Positions 45,006 to 58,300 of a stretch of DNA of 64,000 nucleotides are shown one piece after another. The DNA lies in contig NC_080564.1 in assembly GCF_030253575.1 (NCBI RefSeq), forward strand, positions 9,592,501 to 9,656,500. The letters run 5' to 3'. The DNA comes from Rhododendron vialii. Taxonomy: Eukaryota > Streptophyta > Magnoliopsida > Ericales > Ericaceae. The notes under the pieces were generated by a model. The model did no database searches and was not told the DNA's origin. It saw only the letters and a list, made by a program, of their open reading frames with translations. A program made the translations under genes and the position numbers. Numbering within the stretch: position 1 is the first letter of the stretch; each line of letters begins with the position of its first letter.

Positions 45006-47614
45006 AGGGAAGTTATTTAACTCTGTATTAAAGCGAGAGACGAGGGTTGTATTTTGAGGAGAATTAGACGGCTTGATTTTGGGATTCAATACCTAATACC
45101 TAAGGGACCATTTTCACTTTTGAAGTAATTAAACAAATTATGTATTGGATCAATTAATAAAGGTGACCTAAGTTGTGTACTTGCTTATTTTAGACTCAAC
45201 CTGATAATACTAGTGTACAAATCACGATGCTGGACGCGATTTGGGGATGGCTTCGTACGTAGTCAAGATTTGGGACCTATAGATTTGCTCTATCTCCTAC
45301 GTCTTAAATTCGAAATTTCAAAACTACTAATAACTTTTATGGGGCGAGTTCATACAGAATTTTGCTTCAACTTTAATCGGATCTCCAGGCATGAGCAGTG
45401 GCAATGGTATGGAAGCTAGCTAGAACATTTAAGTTGGCAAAAATTATGCTAGTATAAATAACTTGGGAGCTTGGAACACCGACGGAGCTAGAAATTTTTA
45501 TCAATGGGGTGTTTGGGATAAGTTGATAATTACAGTTGGGTCAAAGTTCTACTAGATAAATTTTATACCTGGAATAATAATTAAAATTTTACAATGTAGG
45601 TGGGGTCAATTGACCATGGTTGGGAATATAATTAATGCAACGAATAGATTGATATGCGAGCTTTTACAGAGAATAATTTCCTCTCTAATTGACAATACCA
45701 AGCATTGGTAAAAGCAAATCCACGAGGCTGGCCCGATGGCCAAGCCCTGATACTTATGAATAAATTTTTTTTTTAAATTTCTGGTTTTATATCAATTATT
45801 TTGGGGTTAGTCCATACGAAACTTAATTTGTTCTAATAACTTTATATGGGATCTCTCTCGCTAGTGAACGGTGTGATTGTTTCCCATGATTAATTGGGAT
45901 GGTCGTAAACTAGCTAGGACACCTGATTATAAAAGGAAGAAAAAGGGCATCGGTGACGAGGGTGGAAACATTACTCCATTAAATTAACCAAGCTGACACA
46001 TACCACAATGCTTAAACAAGTAGTAGTACACTCCATTACACAAGTGGGGTTGGCTTTGGCTGGGGTTTGAGTCCCAACTCCCAAGTGCGAGTCATGAGTG
46101 AGAGCCATGTGACACCCACAGTGTGGTCCAGGCCACATGACTCTACACGGCATTTTCACAAGAGAAAATCAGAGGACAACTTTTTCCCCACTTTTTGTAC
46201 TAATTAATTAATATGGTTGGAAAACAAAAAAGAATAATAGCAGCAGCAGCAAACGAACAAATTAATAAATTGTAGTACCAGCATCAAAGTAAGAGAAGGG
46301 AAAGGATGGGTCGTTTTCTTGCGCACGGGGGATGTTTCTTTCTATCTACTTTTACTAGTATAATAACCATGTACTAACTGGGTTAATTTGTAGTATCTGG
46401 TGAAGGGATGAAAAAATTATTCAGAGTCTGGCAGGGGCATGCCTAATGCTAACAACTTCCTTTGCTAGAAGGGCTGCGACCTGGGCGGGGTGCGGAAGGG
46501 TTCGGAATCCGACCAACTTCACATTTTAGTTCGGCATTCTATAGTAAATTGCTTGGATTTATTCATGTCCGCGTTTAGCTGGACGTGTTTGAACTCTAGC
46601 TTGATTGACTCGAGTTTATTTTCTGAACTCGGGTTAAGCCTAAAGTACTATTGGAGAATTTAAAATGGAATACGTTTTTTGTGCGATAGAGAGAATGTTT
46701 TTACGTCTTATTTAAAATTGCATAACCTTGAAAGTAGGAGTAGCTATTTACATGAAATGCATGCCGGCACAAAAAATAACTATGAGCCATGAGGTATTTG
46801 GAACAATTCACCAAATCAATTAGTAGTATTTGTTTGCATAAAAACACCCTTAGGGTGAGCTACAAAGGACTAATAATTCTTTTTCTATATAACTCACATC
46901 ACATCAATTTTTCTATATGATCCATATAGTTTACCATATGACCAGTTTTATGGAGAAAAAACTATCCATAGCGTTTTTGAATTATTTGTCAGAAAACCCC
47001 CCTTAAATACCTGTGTATATAAAATTCTAGATAAAAAGCGGATACGATGATTTTGATAATTTTATCAAGTGAGGTTAATTTACACAAAATCACCTTCTTT
47101 TAACTCAAGAGAGGAATTTTACTTACTACTAGTATATAAATTGGTTAAAAACCGTATAGCTAACACTAAAATAAAAAATAATTAATAAAAAATATTCAGA
47201 ATTAACAAAAAAGAGAGAGAGCGTATTTTGGGGTTTACCGTATACCCCTATTCGTAACCCCACCAAAATAATGTGTAACTCTATATACCATAAAAATGTG
47301 TTCATTAATTAATAAATAAATAATATTCATACTATACATAAAAAAAATATGCGTACCATGCACTAAAAGTATGCGTATGATACTCCAAAACTATGGTTAT
47401 CACATACTTTCAAGATGTACCATTGCATAACTAACCAAAAAAATCTAAAAAGTTTTAAAAAAAAAAATGCATGACATTTCATTTCTATGGTAGACCCGTG
47501 TGTGCCATAGCTTTCTCCTAAAAAGAAAGTATTGAACCAAAAAGGAGGGAACAAAAATGAACGGTAATAGTTCATTAGTAAAACTCAATGTTTTGTTTTT
47601 CCAACCATGCAGTT

Positions 47615-47694
47615 GGCTCTGGGAGAATATGCTTAGGTTGGACATTGCAATTACGGCTCTGGGAGAATATGCTTAGGTTGGACATTGCAATTAC
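47615..47694 (+). repeat. Perfect 40-bp tandem duplication
   Basis: Two identical units, beginning ggctctgggagaatatgctt, at 47615-47654 and 47655-47694. The lack of differences points to a recent duplication or an assembly artefact. Confidence 0.9.
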
Positions 47695-48600
47695 GGCTCA
47701 TGAGGGCCTTGCAATCGGATAGAAAGACTGTAGTCAATAGTCTCACTTCTTCTTAATTTATTGTAAATGACCAAGTAAATTCTTCGGTAGCCTCTAGGTA
47801 TGGAAAGTAGTTTATGTGGAATTCGGACATGCTGCCTCGTAAAGGGCAAACACTTTCTCCGTATTACTTTTTCATGAGCACTTGGCCAAGCCCCTCAGAG
47901 TTTAAAAAAAAAAAGTTTTTTTTTTCTTTTTTGAATTTAAAGAAGGTTGTTTACTGTTATTTATTATCTTTTTTGAATTTTTTTCCAATTGGTGGTCATT
48001 TTTAATTATTTATAATTTCTCTCGTTGAGATGGATAATTAATCTTAAAATTTTTAACTAAAAGGTAAATAAAAATTTACAAAACATTAAGAAAATCAACT
48101 GTTTTTGAGAATTACTCCATTCGTCCAAATTGAATGACAATTTTTGATATTCATGCCAATTTTAATTTTTTATATATTTCAATATGAATCTCAAAAAATA
48201 TGCAATATAGATCTTGTTTGAAAGTTCTCGATTAATTTTATTATACAAAATTTTCAAACTCATGAAAAACATTATAGATTGAAAGATATATACAATGAAA
48301 AATAGAACAAATTTTAAAAATTGTCATTCTTTTTGGAATGAAGGAAATACTATTGTAGGAGAAACTTCCTCAAAGCTTTCTACTATATTTTTGATTGAGT
48401 GAATGAACTGGAAAGTATGTGTTTCTCGATCATACGACTATAATCTTCTATTAACCTAACAACTGCAGATATAATTTAATCTCTTCTATAATTAGCAGCC
48501 TCCACAAAATAAAGTGTTCAGACCATAGTTAACGGTTTAAGGTTTGACTCTACCCACCAAAGTAACACACTTCTTGCCCATCGCACCTTAGAAAAATACC

Positions 48601-50144
48601 CCTACGGAGAAAATTAAATGTGAAAATGAATGCCGTGGTGCACATGCAATTTTCCATTAAAGTCTAGGCATAGGAAAAAGCCGAAAAGGCAGAGGAGAGG
48701 GAAGAAAAAGAAAAAGAAAAAGAAAAAGAAAAAGAAAGGGGACTCGTAGTATATTGTTGGGGGGTGGGGGCGGTGGGTGCTGATTCTAAAGAGATGAGAC
48801 TGTGGGAACATTCTGAAGGGAGCTTGGCTTTTTGCGTGAACATGGTGTCGCTGGAGTGGCTGGCATAGATTAGGGACAACTCATCTTTTGGATAGTGAGA
48901 GGTTTTCCCTCTTTCCTGTGTGTTCTTTTGTTTGTTGGTTGCTTTCTTCTGCATTCGCCCTTTGGTACTTCCTGGTGGTGTGGTGGGGTTCTCTGTTGTT
49001 TCTGTCGCTCTGATGATTTTACATACCCCCCCTCTCTCTCTCTCTCTTGCATCCTGCTCATTGCTTTCCCTTTCCAGCCGGTTTTCGCCCTCTGGTTTTG
49101 AAGGTCGGACCCTCTTCTTTTCCTCTGATCTTTAACGGGTTTGTTTCAGATTTTCAAGTTTTGCTTTGTTGTTTATATTATTGCGGGTTTTGATTCTTGT
49201 GAATATTCAAATCTGGGTATTTTTACAAAATCTTAATCCTGTGACAAAAATGGATTTGTTCTTTCTGATTTAAGACCATTTTCTCTTTTTTGAGCTTCTG
49301 TTCATCACTATGCATCTGTTCGTGTGTTTATGACTTTGGAAGGTGTTCTAGACTTATGTTTTTGAGCAATTTTCTCAGAATCAATGTTCTATTGGTTAAG
49401 TTCTTCGAAACAATGCTGTTGGTAACAGCGTTGGCATGGTCATCTATGCAAATTGTTCTAGATTGTCTACAAATTTGGTAGTCCACTCAACTTATACCAA
49501 GGTTGATCTTTTCAATGGCAGGTCAATTTCCACTGGTGATGGAGGATTTGCAACGGTGCTTGGGTTACTGAAATCTTGTGAGTAATTATAGGAATTTGGG
49601 GGGGGGGGGGGACTCGACTGTAGTGAGGAAAAAGGATAATAAAATAAAGAAATAAGGGGTGTCAGTGGGCAAGTGGGGGTGTCGTCTCTTCTCTCTTGGT
49701 TTGAGCAATTAATATCGGTGGGTGTGACTCTGCTTGTTTTGTCTCCTGTTTTGAGCCTTTCTGCCCGGACTCCGTGGGCTCTGCTACCGAGCTAGGAAGC
49801 AAAACCCTTCTTCTTTTTATCTTTCTCTCTTTCCCCTTTCGTGTGATTACATTTCGTAACAAATCACACCACTCCCCTTATTCTCTCTCTCTCTCTCTCT
49901 CTCTCTATTCACTTGCCTTGTTTTCTGGGAAAGATTCGGCCATACGAGGACTCAACACTTTCTTTCCCTTTGATCCAGAGTTTCCTTCATTTTCTTGAAC
50001 TCCAGGAAAAAAATTCACATTTTCAGGAGTTCAATACAAGTTCCCTCTTGGTTTTGATTTGTGGCTGTGAGGGTGGAAGTGCTGGAGTTTGTTGAAGTTG
50101 GGGATTTAGATCTTTGAGGGGAGACGAATCTTTAAGTATCCAAA
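48601..50144 (+). promoter_or_regulatory. Promoter and leader region of the NPH3/BTB gene
   Basis: Pyrimidine-rich DNA with (CT)n tracts at 49029-49048 and 49882-49907, a (AAAAAG)n tract at about 48704-48737, and G14 at 49598-49611. Composition is that of a long plant 5' leader. Transcription start and any leader intron cannot be placed from sequence alone. Confidence 0.4.
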
Positions 50145-53100
50145 ATGAAGTTTATGAAACTTGGATCAAAGCCGGATTCATTCCAGACTGATGGTGACAA
50201 TATAAGGTCAGTCTCAGATCCCTTTTACGTTCTTTTCAAAAAACAGATCTTTTTTCTTGAACAGTATGTGCTGTTTTTTCTTTGCATTGTAACTATGTTT
50301 GGTTGTGTTTTTGCTGCGGTGTTGTCATTGACTAGTATCCATAATAGCCTATTTTGAAGGCTTTGTTTGGGTGGATTTCTTTGTGTGTCTTATCTTTTGA
50401 GATTTTCTTGTTATGAATGTGTAGTTTGGGTATTAATTTTATGCCTAACAGCTTATGTAGCAGGCATAAATTGTGTTAAATACTATATGTGCAAATTGTT
50501 GTTCCTTTATAGGGCAACAGGAGAATGGAATTTCTGCTCTTCTATTTTGGCGAGAGTTGATTTCGGTTTGGTTTATTTGATTTGGCATTCAAGTGAGTAT
50601 ATTTCATCAGATGTACTGTTCCATTGCAAAGATAAGAAGGAAATATTGGTTTTTACTCTGATTAGGAAGCGTCAATGGTGGTGGGTTTGTGTTTAACCAC
50701 AAACCTGTCATACCAATATTACCATCTATAAACATTATTCTCGATTTGTTAGAATTAGAAGAATTGAAAGTGAAAGACATTGATTGGGTATGTTTCTCAT
50801 GAAGTCCAAGCTTAGCTAATTTGGCAACACTAGTTTTTGACTCTTTGCCAATTTTAAAATAGAAAACTATATAGTAAATCTGTATCGTGACTATTGTCTC
50901 TTGTCAAGCTTACCGTTGCTCCATCTTCTACTAGTATAACTTAGGCGTTGTATGAAAATGATGTCTATTGGAGGATGGCATAACATTCACGGTTGGTTGA
51001 TGGTCTATTTTGGTTGCTGTTACTTGGCTACACTTCTTGTGGAGATACTTTTTCAACTTGGATGTGTATCTCTCATTTTCACAGAAGCCTTATAGGGTAT
51101 AACGGAGTCATGTTTTTCTCATTCCCCTGGAAATAAATTTATTGTCACTATTCTATTTCACTCTATTCACTGAAGCCTTTCAAGGTGAGGGAAGAATGTA
51201 CCAAAAATATGGTTTTATGATGCAGAATTTTTCGTCCATTTTATTGAATCCATTTCTTGCCAAGCTTTTTTGCTTAGGTTTTCTCTGCAGTTTTAGGCAT
51301 TTTTTGATTTGTTTATGAGGTTTGGTGTTGTTTGGGTTATTGGTGGGTGTTTTTTCTTTTGTTCCTGTTGTTTGGTTGGCGTCTTGCCTTCCTCTAGCTT
51401 TTTGGGTCTCGGGTAGCGCTTAGCCGTTATGCCCTTGGTCCGTTTAATCTTTGTGCATGTTCCTTCTTCAAATATTAATAAATTTCTTTTGCCCAGCAAA
51501 AAAAAAAAAATGGTACTCCTACCCACTTCTGAGTTTTCTAAGAATTTCCTATGTATGTCAGCTGACTTGAGGAAATCTTTTATGTGCAGGTATGTAGCAA
51601 CTGAGTTGGCTACTGACGCAGTCATTAACGTGGGGGATGTAAAATTTTATTTGCACAAGGTTTGTACTGATGCATCCCTGCAAAGAGTGCAATCTATTGA
51701 GTACATAGCTTACCGCATTTTGAGCATTATGTTTCTAAAACTGAAAAACGCTTGCAATAGACGAACAGATTAGAAATAGGAAATAGGAACTCATGCCAAT
51801 CTTATCTGCTTCGCACAACAGAAATCTAATGGTCAGAGTAATGATGGATGATTGTCTGATAGACATTGATTGTGGCTTTAAGGGTTCAATTCCAGGTAAA
51901 CAATCCAAATAGTATCTGTTAGAAGCTCGAACTGAATTCTAGGTGAAGTAATACATATTGTATCTGGTAGCAGCTCAATGTGGCCAATAAAAAATGAGGC
52001 TGAGTGGATCCAACAGCAAAATGAAATGATTAATCATGATTCCCCAAATCTAGTATAATTTTGTGTTTGTGTATCCTTCAGTGGGATGTTTCTAATACTA
52101 GCAAAATGCTTCACATTGTGTAGTTCCCTCTCTTGTCGAAGAGTGCCCGCTTGCAGAAACTGGTTGCGCTCTCAAACGACGAAAACCTTGACGAAATGTG
52201 CATTGACGACATTCCTGGTGGACCTGCAGCCTTTGAAGTGTGTGCCAAATTCTGTTATGGCATGACAGTGACCCTGAATGCGTACAACGTGGTCGCCACT
52301 CGTTGTGCGGCAGAATATCTTGAGATGTACGAAACCGTTGAAAAAGGAAACCTCGTTTACAAGATCGATGTTTTCCTCAATTCAAGCATATTCCGGAGTT
52401 GGAAAGATTCAATCATTGTTCTTCAAACCACAAAGTCCCTTCTCCCATGGACAGAGGAGCTGAAGGTAGTTAGCCACTGCTTAGACTCCATAGCCTCTAA
52501 AGCTTCCGTCGATACATCAAGAGTGGAATGGTCCTATACATATAACCGTAAGAAACTCCCAACTGAAAATGGAAATGATCCGCAATGGAATGGAGTGAGA
52601 AAACAGCCAATGGTCCCAAAGGACTGGTGGGTGGAGGACCTATGTGACCTTCAAATAGATTTATACAAACGGGTCATTACCACGATTAAAACAAAGGGGA
52701 AAGTTTCTGGCGATGTGGTTGGAGAAGCGTTGAAGGCGTACGCCCTCCGAAGGTTACCAGGGTTCAGTAAAGGTATGATAAAAGGTGGTGATGTAATAAA
52801 GAACCGGTCGGTGGTTGAAACCATAATTTGGTTGCTGCCCACAGAGAAAAACAGTGTTTCTTGTAGTTTCTTACTTAGATTGGTACAAGCTGTTATTGCT
52901 TTAGATTGCGGAGAAATGGGAAGAAAGGAGGTGGTGAGGAGAATTGGTCAGCAGTTAGAGGAGGCCACAGTGGGTGACCTTTTTATTCGAACTCCAGCTG
53001 GGGAAACAACTTTGTTTGAAATTGCCGTAGTTCAAAATCTAGTAGAGGAGTTTATAAAGCAGGAGAAGGACTCTGTGACTGATTTTCAGGAGGAAATTGA

Positions 53101-54440
53101 ATTCCAGGAGATTCAAAGTCCTGCATTTGTTTCAGATGCCTCCAAGGTGAAAGTGGCTAAGCTGGTTGATGGCTACCTTGCTGAAATCAGCAGGGATCCA
53201 AATTTACTTCTTTCAAAATTTGTAGATCTCGCACAAATGGTATCAGAGTTGGCAAGACCATCCCATGATGGTCTTTACCGTGCCATTGACATGTATCTTA
53301 AGGTGAATCCTTACTTTCTCTCTCTTATTTTTAGCTTGAAGCCTTGAACCATGTGGCCGAATATGTTTTTATTATTATTTTTTTTCTGTTTTTGTTTTTG
53401 TCAGCAGAATTGACTTGAGCAAAACAAAAGTCAACAAAATATGTGTTTTATGGTAAATAAACAATGAGTTGATTTTAGTAGAAAGCGTTTTCTGGATCAA
53501 TACTATCAAACAACCAGTAACACTTAAATCACAATGACCTCCCCGCCACGCTACACTGCTGCCACCACCAGCACCCACCAGCCACTAGCTCCATCATTTT
53601 CATGATTGCAACCAAACCAAAGACACTAAAACATTTTCAACCGATAGTATTTTGCATTGGAAAATGTTTTTCTTAGGGTAAAAGATCTTCAGCTAAAAAT
53701 GCGTTAGTTGGCAGAGCAAGGAGCCTTTGCAAATATGGAACTCATCCGTTTTGTTCAATCAAACCATCTGTAACTTAGGCTACATTTAGTTTCTTGTGCT
53801 CTTTTTCTTCCAGAACCTTCATAAATTGCCTTTCCTTTACTGTCAAATTCATATCTCCGAGATGTTCAACTATTTATTGATTGTGGAACAGGAACATCCG
53901 GGGATAAGCAAGAGCGAGAGAAAAAGAATATGCAAGCTGATGGACTGCAAGAAGCTGTCGGCAGATGCCTGCAAGCATGCCGTTCAAAACGAACGTCTGC
54001 CCATGAGAGTCGTCGTTCAGGTTCTCTTCTTCGAGCAGGTCAGGACCACCACATCCTCCTCCTCTGGCGGTTGCACCACCCCCGACTTACCCGGGTCCCT
54101 CAGGGCTCTACTCCCAACTGGTTCCCATGGGAGCTCAAGATCCGCCACAACCAACACAGAAGATGACTGGGATGCTATTCCAACGGCAGAGGAGCTCAAG
54201 TCTTTGAGAGGGGAACTTGCCACCCTAAGGTTAAGTAACGATGTTGCGAAAACGAATGCAGAGAAAATTGCAGCTAGTAAAGTGAAAGGCATGATGATGT
54301 CAAAGAAAATATTTTCGAAGCTGTGGTCGAGTAAAGAGAGGCATAGCGAGAATAGCAGCTCTGAGACATCGGATAGTCCCGCTTCTACTAATGCAGAAGA
54401 AACCAAGTCCACCCCTTCTAGAAGTAGGAGGCATTCTTAG
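50145..54440 (+). CDS. BTB/POZ-NPH3 domain protein, NPY-type
   Basis: Exons 50145-50206, 51590-51659, 52124-53302 and 53892-54440 join with consistent phases to 619 residues. The BTB/POZ fold occupies about 27-125 ([20 protein letters not shown] at the first junctions, [15 protein letters not shown] later). The NPH3 domain runs about 205-480, starting [20 protein letters not shown] and ending with the hallmark [20 protein letters not shown] and [18 protein letters not shown] short coiled coil ([15 protein letters not shown]) and a Ser-rich, basic tail (SRSRRHS) follow. In the NRL/NPY family the BTB part binds CUL3, making these proteins E3 substrate adaptors. NPY members act with AGC kinases and PIN proteins in auxin-driven organ formation and gravitropism, at the plasma membrane. 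I judge the NPY clade from the [14 protein letters not shown] start and the overall order. NPH3 or RPT2 themselves are less likely. Confidence 0.92.
51290..51509 (+). mobile_element. Possible LINE 3' end in NPH3/BTB intron 1
   Basis: A T/G-rich 3' UTR-like stretch (ctttttgggtctcgggtagc) runs to aatattaataaatttctttt and A13 at 51497-51509. This layout is usual for plant LINE or retroposon tails. No coding remnant or duplication was found. Confidence 0.35.
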
Positions 54441-55262
54441 TAACAAATGCTGCAATGAGGAATTTGGGGGCTGGGTAAGTTTGTAAAGTTGTAGCATCTG
54501 TTGACATTAGGATGTTAGAAGAACCTGCTGACGTGAATGCATTGAGCTTTGGGATGGAAGAAGATGCACAATCCTCCTATGATTTTCAAGCGAGAGTATC
54601 GCATGTGGTTGTAAAGAAGAAAATATTGGGGATGTGGGTTTTTTTTTTTTGGTTGGTAAGTCTTGGCTGTTATTTTAGCTAGTTCCTTCCCCAGTAGGTA
54701 GGAGGTAATACTCAACTGTTATTGAACTTTCTGTGTTAGAGATGGGATGGTCATAATGAGGCAGTTTTGATGTACCACAAGTGGAAAAGGAATGCTATGC
54801 TTTGGTACTGATTGTTCTTTGTAGTCATTGTCTCAGTTTGGTATTAATATTTAGTGTTTTGAAATGGGGATTCTCATGTGAACTAGAAGAGATTGGCCTC
54901 GTATCATGTTCGAGTCGCATCTCTCCCTCGAATGATTATTTAATGTTGCTCGAGCATTGCCACATAGTGTTTAAGGGCCACTACCAGCAGATTGATATGG
55001 GAGGCACACAAATACACAATGTGGTAGAACCCCCAATCAATGTGTGGTGGAGCATTTATAGTGTGAAACATGTGGCGGTACTCCATTAGCAATTGAAAAC
55101 TTTCCCTTTTGCTCAATCCTATACCCAGCAATAGAGCGACCATATATGATAGTACTGTAGTTGGAGATGTCCATTTATGGCAAGTCAAAATCCATCGTCC
55201 AAGAGCCAAGGGACTTCTTTATAACCACAAATCTCTTTCAACCTCTCTCCCGTCTCTCCTCA

Positions 55263-55304
<42 letters not shown>

Positions 55305-55366
55305 ATATATGTGTATATATATACTTGGGCTTCTTGAGTCTCGATCGTTCCCAAACCACAACCACA
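54441..55366 (+). promoter_or_regulatory. NPH3/BTB 3' flank and invertase promoter
   Basis: These 926 bp separate two plus-strand genes. Near the right side cttctttataacc (about 55214-55226) offers a TATA-like element. A (CT)n tract of about 36 bp (55267-55302) and a tatatata patch (55313-55322) follow before the invertase ATG. The rest shows nothing recognisable. Confidence 0.4.
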
Positions 55367-58300
55367 ATGGTGGACTCCAACTCATTCCATCCATCCTCCA
55401 AATCGGAAAATAACGAACCCGCCGTTTTCCCGCATCCTTACACCTCCCTACCAGATGGGGAAGAAACCCGCAAGGTCCAGGAAAACCACCGCCGGCCAGT
55501 GAAGGGAATGTTGCTAATGTTATCTGGATTTTGGACGCTAGTAGCTTTGATGGCCTATTTTGGAATGGGTTCAAACTGGAATTCGACCACATCGGAGGAA
55601 ATAAAGTCGCCTCCGCCGCCTTTGCTGCCACGAGGGGTGGCAGAAGGGGTTTCCGCGAAGTCCTGGGGCCTACATTTGGGATATCCATCATACCCATGGA
55701 CGCAGCGTATGTTGGATTGGCAGAGAACAGGGTTTCATTTTCAGCCAAACAAGAATTGGATGAATGGTTTGTTTGTTTATGGTCCATAAGTATAATTTCA
55801 TACTATTATGACATATAATATACGTAGAAATACATTTTATTCTGATTTGCCCAAAAAAAAAGGTTCATACCCAGTCGATCAGAGTATCTTTCAGAGAGGT
55901 TTTGGAAATTCATATTTTGGATATATATGGTTTACCCTCTGTTTGGAACTTCGGAAAAGTAAGAGAAAAGAAAGTGGATGAAAAATGGAAGGGAAATGAG
56001 AGGAAAATTTCATTGTTCACATAATTTGAATTTGCTAGTAATTTTTTCCATCTCTCTCTTCAAATCAAACAATGGTGAAGGAATTTTTTTTAAATTTTCC
56101 TTTTCTTTCCTTTGCCTTTCTTTCCCACAAGTTCCAAACAAAGCTTGATTTTTTTTATAATATATTCTCTTCATTTTCTTTATGCTGACCTTAGTTTTTA
56201 TTTCCGTTGAATTTGTGTCTGCCTTGCTCTCTGGGGGATTATATGTGATTTCGGCTGCTAATTAAAGATCCCAATGGTAACTTTCTCTCTGTTCTCTCTC
56301 TAGAAAAAAAAAATCGGTGCCGAGCGGGCACCGGCCACGTGGTGCCGAGCACGCATCTCAATGGTCCAAACGTATTTTGAACGGCTCAAATCTATTTGGG
56401 CTTAAGGGAATGTTTTGGTAATTTTACACTCAAAATTTACCAAAACATGTTTGGACGATCGAAATGGTGCTCGGCACCACGTGGCCGGTACCCACCCGGC
56501 ACCGAAAAACTTCTCCTCTCTAAGCAAAAGTAACAAAAAGTACGTACACAGATCGATCTTGGCTATTTTTCTTCCTCGGTTCTTCTGTTTTCGTTTTTCG
56601 ATATGGAAGCCTTCCTAAGGATGTATTTCGATTCAATCAAGCACAGGGTCATGATTTCAATTCAGTTAGCCAAACATTATTGGGAAAATGACGGTCAATG
56701 ACATGTCTTGATAATTAATACCCGTTAATGATATTTTCAGTATTAACAAACGTTTTCAGCATATCTTTGACGGATATTAATTATCAAAATACGTCATGGG
56801 CTGTCATTTTCCCAACATTATTTATAACGGTCCAAAATTTTTCATATTTAGTGGATAATTAAAAGAGACATAGATAGCTCCACTTAAAGTACCGTACATA
56901 CTAAGTTCAGGCAGGAACAGATCGCCCTTTAATTCACTTGCACTTACATACCACCATCCTACATGTTTCTTCCAATTCCCAACTTGTGTACTCATCCAGG
57001 ACCTACCGAAGAAATAATTTCGCCCTAAATTTTCATTTCAGAACTTTCATTCGTATTTTTTTGAATTTTTGTTGAATTCGAATTAAGTATTGTGTCTTAA
57101 ATCACTTGTTATCTAAAAGCAAAACATATACAACCAAAAGCAAAATAACAAATTTGCTGAGACGAAAAAACTTTGAAATTGTTGTCTTCACCGTTGTCTT
57201 ATCTTGATTTTCTTGAACTTTGGTCTACATTTTTATGTTTTTGTGATCTTCTATCAAGATGAACAATTAACGCACAAATCACTACTACAATGGAGAAGAT
57301 CCTGGTCTTTACCTGTGATTGTTATAATCTAATCGCGATTTTAAAACCGTGATTGATTGGGCTGTTATGAAAAAAGTCAGGATGGTTCGATTATAGTTTT
57401 TGGCTATTATTAAAAGTATGTATGTCCTAACTGATATTGAAATCCATAACACTTAATAATAAATGAGGTAAAATCATAGTTTTTACGAGGATAGCGTGCT
57501 TAAAAATATTATACAATTACAGTTTCCAGTGAAATAATATACAATTCATAAATCGATAGTTAAATAATATCATAACAGTTTGAATGTAAAAACATGGTTA
57601 TATTCCAGTGAAGATAACAGTTTTTATGAAAAATCTTGGTCTCTTAAGTAAAAGGATTACGTTTAATGTGGGAAACCATGATTTAATGATTTATGCATAT
57701 TGCCAACATAATTCTCCACAATTGACATTAATAATTTTAAAAGTGCAAAAACAATAATAATTACTTGATTTACTTCCTCAATCAAAAGATCTCAAGTAAT
57801 AGATATATTTGTTTTATTTTAAATGATTAACTATTTAATAATTTTTGTTATTTTTTTATTTTTTTGTCAAGATGAATAAACAAATTCAAAAAGCTTGACG
57901 TACAATAACAAGATTTCAAGAAAGACAAAAAAATAATCCAAAGAAGAAGCCCTACATTTTTATACTACTTTTGTTTACTCATTGATTTTATTTAAACATA
58001 CACAATTAATTCACCTCCAAATTAGGTCCACTATACTACAAGGGATGGTACCACTTGTTCTACCAGTACAATCCACAAGCTGCAGTGTGGGGTAACATTG
58101 TGTGGGGTCATTCTGTGTCAAGAGATCTCATCCATTGGCGACACCTTCCCATAGCCATGTCCGCCGATCAGTGGTACGACATCAACGGTGTCTGGACTGG
58201 GTCTGCCACCACCTTACCAGATGGCCAAGTCATCATGCTCTACACAGGATCAACCAATGAGTTTGCGCAGGTCCAGAATTTAGCATACCCTGCTGACCTA

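Larger units (their letters stand above)
42646..48600. other. Gene-free interval upstream of the NPH3/BTB gene
   Basis: It holds several MITEs (43562-43747, 44466-44722), a SINE-like relic (44722-44830), simple repeats (44953-45005, 47615-47694), and AT-rich DNA. No frame in this interval carries a domain signature. Confidence 0.6.

Noticed and set aside
53375..53578. Minus-strand open frame in intron 3 of the NPH3/BTB gene
   Set aside because: Intronic, no domain, composition like surrounding AT-rich sequence.
55109..55366. Upstream extension of the invertase reading frame
   Set aside because: The frame happens to be open through the CT repeat but begins at a TTG; the first ATG in frame at 55367 gives the expected invertase N-terminus.
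57282..57640. CACTA-like start (cactactacaa) in invertase intron 2
   Set aside because: No matching opposite terminus or 3-bp duplication was found; a short motif can occur by chance.
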